Assembly: GCA_903833215.1 (NCBI GenBank)
Contig: CAILEM010000008.1
Coordinates: 1 to 64,000 of the forward strand
DNA: 64,000 nucleotides
Reading direction: 5' to 3'
DNA from: an uncultured Armatimonadota bacterium
GTDB lineage: Bacteria; Armatimonadota; Fimbriimonadia; Fimbriimonadales; Fimbriimonadaceae
Shown: one piece after another, positions 59,235 through 64,000 of the stretch
Layout of the letters: each line of letters begins with the position of its first letter
Position numbering within the stretch: the first letter of the stretch is position 1
Position numbers and translations under genes: made by a program
Notes under the pieces: generated by a model
The model's input: the letters and a program-made list of their open reading frames with translations, nothing else
What the model was told of the DNA's origin: nothing
The model's database searches: none

Positions 59235-61442
59235 ATGAAATATGGAGTGCTTCGAAACCGCCTTTCACAGGCCTGCTTCACCGCCTTGCTGCTCGCATCG
59301 GTCAGCGCCGCCCAAGAGGTGCCGGCCTATCGAGATCCACGTAAGTCTCTCGACATTAGAGTCAAGGACCTTTTAGGAAGGCTGACGCTTGAAGAGAAAG
59401 TTGGTTTCATTCACGCCGCCTCCAAGTTTTCGACGGCGGGAGTTCCCCGCTTGGGCATTCCACCGCTTTGGATGTCCGACGGTCCTCACGGTGTTCGTGA
59501 GGAAATCGGACCCGACACGTGGAACCCGGCCGGGCGTACCGACGACTTTTCCACGGCGATGCCGGTCGGTATCTGCCTCGCGGCAACGTGGAACCCCGAA
59601 CTGGCGGCGGCGGATGGACGCACCATCGCTCAAGAAGCTCTTGTCCGAAACAAGAACATCATGCTTGGGCCTGGCGTGAACATCATGCGGACCCCGCTTA
59701 ACGGTCGAAACTTTGAGTATTTGGGGGAAGACCCCTATCTTGCCGGTCAGATGGCGGTTGGGTACATCAATGGTGAGCAATCTCAAGGCGTTGCCGCATG
59801 CGTCAAACATTTTGCCGGCAATAACCAAGAGATCCAGCGGAACTCGATCGACGTCCGGATGGACGAGCGGACGCTTCATGAAATCTATCTGCCGGCGTTC
59901 AAGGCAGCGGTGAAAGACGCTCACGTCTGGAGCGTGATGGGTGCCTACAATCGCTTCCGGGGCCAGTACTGCTGTGAGAACAGCGAACTCCTGAACACGA
60001 TTCTCAAGGGCGATTGGGGATTCCAGGGACTCGTGATGTCGGACTGGGGCGGTGCCCATTCGACGAAAGGGTCCGTGGAAGGTGGTCTCGACCTGGAGAT
60101 GGGCACGAATGGACCGTATCAAAACAATTTTCTCGCCAATCCTTTCGTGAAGGGGATCCAGGACGGTACCTATAACGAGGGCCAGCTCAACGACAAGGTC
60201 ACTCGCGTCCTGCGGGTTCTGATCGCGACCCATGCTTTGGATACGAAACCAGCGGGCTCCATTAATACGAAGGCACATCAAACGACGGCTCGGCAGGTTG
60301 CAGAAGAAGGGATTGTCTTGTTAAAGAACGACCGGTCGACGCTGCCACTCGATGTCAATAAGATCCGGTCCATTGCTGTCATCGGAAGCGACGCGACGCA
60401 AAAGCATGCCTACGGCGGACAGAGTTCTGGGATCAAGGCGTTTTATGAAGTACCTCCTCTTGAGGGCCTCATTCGGCAGCTAGGCGACAAAGTCACGGTG
60501 ACCTATTCCCCCGGCTATCGAATTCCTCGCCGACAGCGCCGCCAACAGGCTCCAGTTGCGACTTCGCCGGTCGACAAGCAGTTGGTGGATCAAGCGGTAA
60601 GGGCGGCCAAACAGTCGGACGTCGTCGTTTTGGTTCTCGGCCTGAATCATGACTACGATACGGAGAGCAGCGACCGCGCGGACATGAAGTTGCCGGGTGG
60701 TCAGGATGAGCTTGCGGCAAAAGTCATCGCCGCTAATCCGCGCACCATTGTCTTGATCGTGGCGGGGTCACCGGTCGAAATGGGACCGTGGCTTAGCAAA
60801 GCACCAAGCGTTCTCCAAACTTGGTATGGCGGTTCCGAAGGTGGAAACGCCATCGCTCGAGTTCTGTACGGCGAAGTCAATCCTTCTGGAAAGCTGCCTT
60901 GCACCTTGCCCAAGCGTCTAGAGGACACCCCGACCGCGTTCTACAAATCGTATCCAGGTGCGGATGGCGTTGAAAACTACACCGAAGGATTGATGGTCGG
61001 CTATCGATGGTACGACAACAAGAAAATCGACCCAGCCTTCCCGTTCGGATTCGGACTCTCCTACACTCAGTTCACGTATACCGACCTAAAGGTTTCGCCA
61101 AGCATCGGTTCTGCCCGAACAACGAGGGTCGAGTTCAAGCTTGCCAACACCGGCCCTGTTGACGGAGCCGAGGTCGCTCAGATCTACGTTGCTCCCCTCA
61201 ATCCCTCGGTCAGTCGACCGCTCCAGGAGTTGAAGGCGTTTAAGAAACTGCCCTTGGTCAGGAATGAAACCCAGAGCGTTTCAATAAATCTGGATCCGAT
61301 GTCGTTCGCATTCTACGATCCGGCCCAAAAGGCTTGGGTTGCCGAAAAGGGTCGCTACGAGATTCGAGTCGGAAGTTCCTCCCGAGACATTCGCCTACGA
61401 GCGATTGTTGAATTGCCTGAGACGGTCGTTATCAAGGACTAA
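59235..61442 (+). CDS. Secreted glycoside hydrolase family 3 beta-glucosidase
   Basis: A 735-residue exported GH3 enzyme. Signal peptide near 8-26 (QACFTALLLASVSAAQ), then an N-terminal barrel with SLDIRVKDLLGRLTLEEKVG, MSDGPHGVREE, KHFAGNNQE and the nucleophile Asp270 in VMSDWGG. The second domain has LNHDYDTESSDRADMKLPGGQDEL, which includes the region of the acid/base residue, and the C-terminus is a fibronectin-III-like domain. Unlike the first GH3 enzyme here it has no PA14 insert. Typical activities are beta-glucosidase or beta-xylosidase. Confidence 0.93.
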   Translation: MKYGVLRNRLSQACFTALLLASVSAAQEVPAYRDPRKSLDIRVKDLLGRLTLEEKVGFIHAASKFSTAGVPRLGIPPLWMSDGPHGVREEIGPDTWNPAGRTDDFSTAMPVGICLAATWNPELAAADGRTIAQEALVRNKNIMLGPGVNIMRTPLNGRNFEYLGEDPYLAGQMAVGYINGEQSQGVAACVKHFAGNNQEIQRNSIDVRMDERTLHEIYLPAFKAAVKDAHVWSVMGAYNRFRGQYCCENSELLNTILKGDWGFQGLVMSDWGGAHSTKGSVEGGLDLEMGTNGPYQNNFLANPFVKGIQDGTYNEGQLNDKVTRVLRVLIATHALDTKPAGSINTKAHQTTARQVAEEGIVLLKNDRSTLPLDVNKIRSIAVIGSDATQKHAYGGQSSGIKAFYEVPPLEGLIRQLGDKVTVTYSPGYRIPRRQRRQQAPVATSPVDKQLVDQAVRAAKQSDVVVLVLGLNHDYDTESSDRADMKLPGGQDELAAKVIAANPRTIVLIVAGSPVEMGPWLSKAPSVLQTWYGGSEGGNAIARVLYGEVNPSGKLPCTLPKRLEDTPTAFYKSYPGADGVENYTEGLMVGYRWYDNKKIDPAFPFGFGLSYTQFTYTDLKVSPSIGSARTTRVEFKLANTGPVDGAEVAQIYVAPLNPSVSRPLQELKAFKKLPLVRNETQSVSINLDPMSFAFYDPAQKAWVAEKGRYEIRVGSSSRDIRLRAIVELPETVVIKD

Positions 61443-61451
61443 GCCGAACAG

Positions 61452-61485
61452 CACTTGCTCGGCGCCCTCAAGCGCTGAGCAAGTG
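61452..61485 (+). terminator. Hairpin after the second GH3 gene
   Basis: CACTTGCTC (61452-61460) pairs with GAGCAAGTG (61477-61485), with an inner GCGC pair. It overlaps the 3' end of the converging histidine kinase gene, whose stop codon lies in the loop. The U-tail is weak. Confidence 0.5.
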
Positions 61486-62634
61486 GGGTTCTTCGTGGTG
61501 AACTGCTTGCTGGTTGCCCAATTTCAGGAAGAACGTTGAGCCTTGGCCGGGGGTGGATTCGGCCCAGATTGCGCCGTTATGACGCTCGGCAATTCGGGCG
61601 ACATTGGCAAGGCCCATTCCTACGCCGGGATAGGCGTCATCGCGATGTAGTCGCTCAAACGGCAAAAACACTTTGCCCAGGTAAGTCGGGTCAAAGCCAA
61701 TTCCGTCATCGGAAAAGCGAATCGTCACATCGGTCCCAGCACGCACCATGTCTACGCTCAGGTGGACCTCGGGCTTTGAGCCTCGGTAGGTAAGGGCGTT
61801 GGAAACGAGTGCCTCAACGGCGGTTCGGATCTGAGCCTTGTCGCCGATGACTTTCAATTCGGCGGGCTTGTCTAGCAAAACCTTCGTATGGGCGTTTGTT
61901 GACTGAGCGTGGACTTCGGCTGCAATCATGGTGCCTAGGTCGACGATTTCCATTCGCAGTCCAGCCTTGGCGAGTCGCGCATAGGTGAGCAGTGCATCCA
62001 CCAAGTCACTCAACTTGAGTGCGGCACGTGAAACCCTGTTCAACTTTTCTCGCACGGCGTCGTCAAGTCCGCCGCCGTGATCTTCCAGCAAGATATGGAT
62101 ATTGCCGACGATCGCTCGCGAAGGAGTGCGCAGGTCGTGCGAAACGCTATAGCAGAAGCTCTCAAGTTCCCGGTTCGCAACTTCCAATTCACGTGTCCGC
62201 TCTTGGACACGCGCCTCAAGAGTTGCGTTGAGCGCCTGCAACTCCTTCTGGGCCAATTCACGCTTGGTTTTTTCCTGTCGCTCGCGGTGGACGAGTACGA
62301 TAATGCCCGCGCCAACCGCGAGATAGAGGAGCATTCCAAGCTGCTCCGCGCGGTCGCCAAAATTGACAGTTGTGACGGGTGGGATCAAAACCCAAGCGCA
62401 CAAAAAAGCTCCGAACAAGAGCGCGAATACCCCGGGGCCAACGCCGCCATACCAGGCAGTGATAAGGACGGCGGGGATAAGAAGTAGTAAACGACTGCGG
62501 TCACGCAGTTGCTCCTCTAGTCCAAAACGAATGGCTGTGGCCGTGCACGTCGTTGCAAAGCCAAGCAGATATCCGCTGACCTTATCTATCCAATTAACTA
62601 CCGCAAACGCAACAGACGCCTTTGTCATTCGCAC
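61468..62634 (-). CDS. Membrane sensor histidine kinase with DUF4118 domain
   Basis: A 388-residue kinase. Residues ~20-115 form a KdpD-like DUF4118 membrane domain of about four helices (LLLLIPAVLITAWYGGVGPGVFALLFGAFLCAWVLIPP). A coiled coil (117-158) leads to HisKA with His166 in YSVSHDLRTPSRA, and the ATPase domain has NALTYRGSKPE, FSDDGIGFDP and GVGMGLANVARI. The HisKA/ATPase type resembles phytochrome-like kinases. No receiver domain or response-regulator gene is adjacent, so it is an orphan in this window. The ligand is unknown. Confidence 0.9.
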   Translation of the reverse strand: MRMTKASVAFAVVNWIDKVSGYLLGFATTCTATAIRFGLEEQLRDRSRLLLLIPAVLITAWYGGVGPGVFALLFGAFLCAWVLIPPVTTVNFGDRAEQLGMLLYLAVGAGIIVLVHRERQEKTKRELAQKELQALNATLEARVQERTRELEVANRELESFCYSVSHDLRTPSRAIVGNIHILLEDHGGGLDDAVREKLNRVSRAALKLSDLVDALLTYARLAKAGLRMEIVDLGTMIAAEVHAQSTNAHTKVLLDKPAELKVIGDKAQIRTAVEALVSNALTYRGSKPEVHLSVDMVRAGTDVTIRFSDDGIGFDPTYLGKVFLPFERLHRDDAYPGVGMGLANVARIAERHNGAIWAESTPGQGSTFFLKLGNQQAVHHEEPHLLSA

Positions 62635-62730
62635 TCGAATCTTATCGATGGAGACAGTTAAAGAACGCTGAACTAAGGCATTTCTAACCTATCTCGGTGA
62701 ATTCAACACTCATTTGAGCAACTTTCTTAT

Positions 62731-62780
62731 GAACTCAATATGAAGTTCCCTTTCCCTGATCTGAAAATCTGACGTATACT
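62731..62780 (+). promoter_or_regulatory. Candidate promoter and operator of the Y-family polymerase gene
   Basis: TATACT (62775-62780) lies 6 bases before the ATG. An inverted repeat GAACT-N8-AGTTC (62731-62748) lies just upstream and could be an SOS-type operator. No good -35 hexamer is visible. Confidence 0.35.
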
Positions 62781-62786
62781 AAATTC

Positions 62787-64000
62787 ATGGTAGACATCTC
62801 TCTACCAATACTGAAATCAGAACGACGGTTGAGATACCTGTTTCTGGACTTCAACTCTTACTTCGCTTCGGTTGAGCAGCAAGAGTGTCCAGAGTTGCGC
62901 GGGCGGCCGGTCGCGGTCGTTCCTGTGCTTACCGATACGACGAGTTGCATCGCGGCGAGCTACGAAGCGAAGAAATTTGGCATTCGGTGCGGGACCAACG
63001 TGGGAGAGGCTCGGGCCCGATGTCCTGACCTTCAGGTCGTTGCCGCCCGACCGCGCGTGTATGTGGCGTATCACGAAAAGGCGAAAGAAGTCGCGGAACG
63101 GGTTTTGCCGATCGACGAGGTTCACAGCATCGACGAGATCAGCTTCAAGCTTCTTGGTGAAGAGCGCATTAAGGAACAGGCTTGCCAAATTGCTGACAAG
63201 ATGAAGCGCGAAATCGCCCGTGGTTTGGGACCCTATATCAAGTGTTCTATCGGAATTGCGCCCAACCGCTTTCTGTCGAAAGTTGCGACGGACATGCAGA
63301 AGCCTGATGGGCTGGTCGTTCTGGAGGCGTCAGATCTGCCTCAAAAGCTCCACCGTCTTGGATTGACCGAATTTGTTGGGATCAACGTGCGGATGGAAAA
63401 GCGACTGAATGGGGCGCTCATCTTTACGGCTGAACAGCTTTGTGCAGCTTCGCGAAAGGAGCTGATTCACGCGTTTGGCTCGATCATCGGCGAGAAGTGG
63501 TGGTACATGCTGCGGGGCTTCGACATGGGACCAGAAACCCATCAACGACGTTCCTTGGGGCACTCGTGTGTGCTCGCGCCCGATATGCGTAATGACGACT
63601 CCTGCAAAGAGGTCTTGCTTCGACTCATCCAAAAGGCGTCGGCGCGATTGCGGTCGGAGGACCTCTGGACGGAGGCGATGGACATCGATGTCAGTTCGCA
63701 AATTCGAGGTTGGAACGCCCACGTCAAAGTTCCGCCAACCCAGGACACCCTCACTTTGAACGAGCACTTTCTGAAAGCCTGGGAAACTCATTCCTTCCAG
63801 CAACCACGGAAAGTGGGAGTCACGTTTACGAATCTCCGGAAAGCCGAGCATGTCACCCCGTCCCTTTTCGATCCCACTTACGATCGGATGCTACTGAATC
63901 GCGCCGTGGACACGGTGAATCAAAAGTTCGGGAAGAACACGATCTACCTAGCCGGCATGGTTCACGCTCGGGATGCGGCCGACGAGAAGATTGCGTTTAA
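62787..64000 (+). CDS. Y-family DNA polymerase (DinB/Pol IV-like), 3' end beyond window
   Basis: A translesion polymerase, partial (about 404 residues, no stop before the window end). The palm begins LFLDFNSYFASVEQQ, with the first metal-binding Asp. ASYEAKKFGIRCGT forms the Y-family finger region, and the second acidic pair is in VHSIDEISF. IKCSIGIAPNRFLSKVATDMQKPDGL is the thumb-proximal signature, followed by a little-finger domain. The intact catalytic pair argues against an inactive ImuB-type protein. The ATG at 62787 is close to a TATACT box. Whether it sits in an imuA/dnaE2-type damage cassette cannot be seen. Confidence 0.9.
   Translation, partial: MVDISLPILKSERRLRYLFLDFNSYFASVEQQECPELRGRPVAVVPVLTDTTSCIAASYEAKKFGIRCGTNVGEARARCPDLQVVAARPRVYVAYHEKAKEVAERVLPIDEVHSIDEISFKLLGEERIKEQACQIADKMKREIARGLGPYIKCSIGIAPNRFLSKVATDMQKPDGLVVLEASDLPQKLHRLGLTEFVGINVRMEKRLNGALIFTAEQLCAASRKELIHAFGSIIGEKWWYMLRGFDMGPETHQRRSLGHSCVLAPDMRNDDSCKEVLLRLIQKASARLRSEDLWTEAMDIDVSSQIRGWNAHVKVPPTQDTLTLNEHFLKAWETHSFQQPRKVGVTFTNLRKAEHVTPSLFDPTYDRMLLNRAVDTVNQKFGKNTIYLAGMVHARDAADEKIAF

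Noticed and set aside
1-64000. CRISPR arrays, rRNA genes or complete insertion sequences
   Set aside because: I looked for regularly spaced direct repeats, rRNA-like sequence and transposase motifs on both strands and found none.

Overview
The window looks like chromosomal DNA of a Gram-negative bacterium, most plausibly Armatimonadota (Fimbriimonadia-like). That placement is an inference. It rests on lipid A and heptose genes (lpxK, an LpxL-type acyltransferase, rfaE2, a family 9 glycosyltransferase), many secreted glycoside hydrolases, and a Dop / UBact / 20S proteasome beta-subunit operon, a combination reported from a few Gram-negative phyla including Armatimonadetes. Genes are densely packed on both strands with many 1-4 base stop/start overlaps. 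I see no phage, no intact insertion sequence, no CRISPR array and no rRNA.

Layout. 0-9 kb: a secreted M28 peptidase, a DUF3352-like membrane protein, a three-PAS hybrid histidine kinase, a SulP anion transporter and a degenerate Fic/Doc-fold protein, then 570 bp of repeat-rich non-coding DNA. 9-18 kb: carbohydrate genes (GH3 with PA14, a DUF4838 protein, a GH29 fucosidase) interleaved with a GrpB protein, two toxin-antitoxin modules (BrnT with an unusual LuxR-HTH antitoxin, and HigBA-like) and two tRNA-Gly genes. 18-22.5 kb: deoC with a tandem-domain ALDH16-type aldehyde dehydrogenase, divergent from an orphan sugar-binding lipoprotein. 22.6-27.4 kb: an ECF sigma / anti-sigma / HtrA envelope-stress unit in which the sigma gene and htrA share a GGAAC-N18-CGT element, then a Fur-like regulator. 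27.6-36.4 kb: a small conserved-looking protein, tyrS, then on the minus strand lpxK, lpxL-like, GT9, rfaE2, a PIG-L deacetylase and ftsY, then an isochorismatase-family hydrolase and a small beta-barrel protein. 36.4-40.3 kb: one minus-strand operon of lipoprotein, dop, UBact and prcB. 40.6-44.5 kb: yceD-plsX-fabH (rpmF missing between the first two) and a malate/lactate dehydrogenase. 44.6-47.1 kb: a BlaI/BlaR1-type regulatory pair with a large palindromic operator containing its own promoter. 47.2-55.2 kb: two paralogous secreted proteins, one with an SRYGR-repeat tail, then folK, gspF, dinB, gspF, dnaJ-like. 55.3-64 kb: tRNA-His, a propeller glycosidase, an unknown secreted protein, a second GH3, a DUF4118 histidine kinase and a Y-family DNA polymerase cut by the window end.

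How the genes work together. The glycosidases, sugar-binding lipoprotein, deoC/ALDH and SulP suggest a heterotroph that degrades polysaccharides. The LPS, FtsY, yceD-plsX-fabH and sigma/anti-sigma/HtrA genes form an envelope-biogenesis and stress theme. The UBact operon provides a Pup-like tag, the enzyme that would mature it, and the catalytic proteasome subunit. The alpha subunit, the PafA ligase and the ATPase are not in the window.
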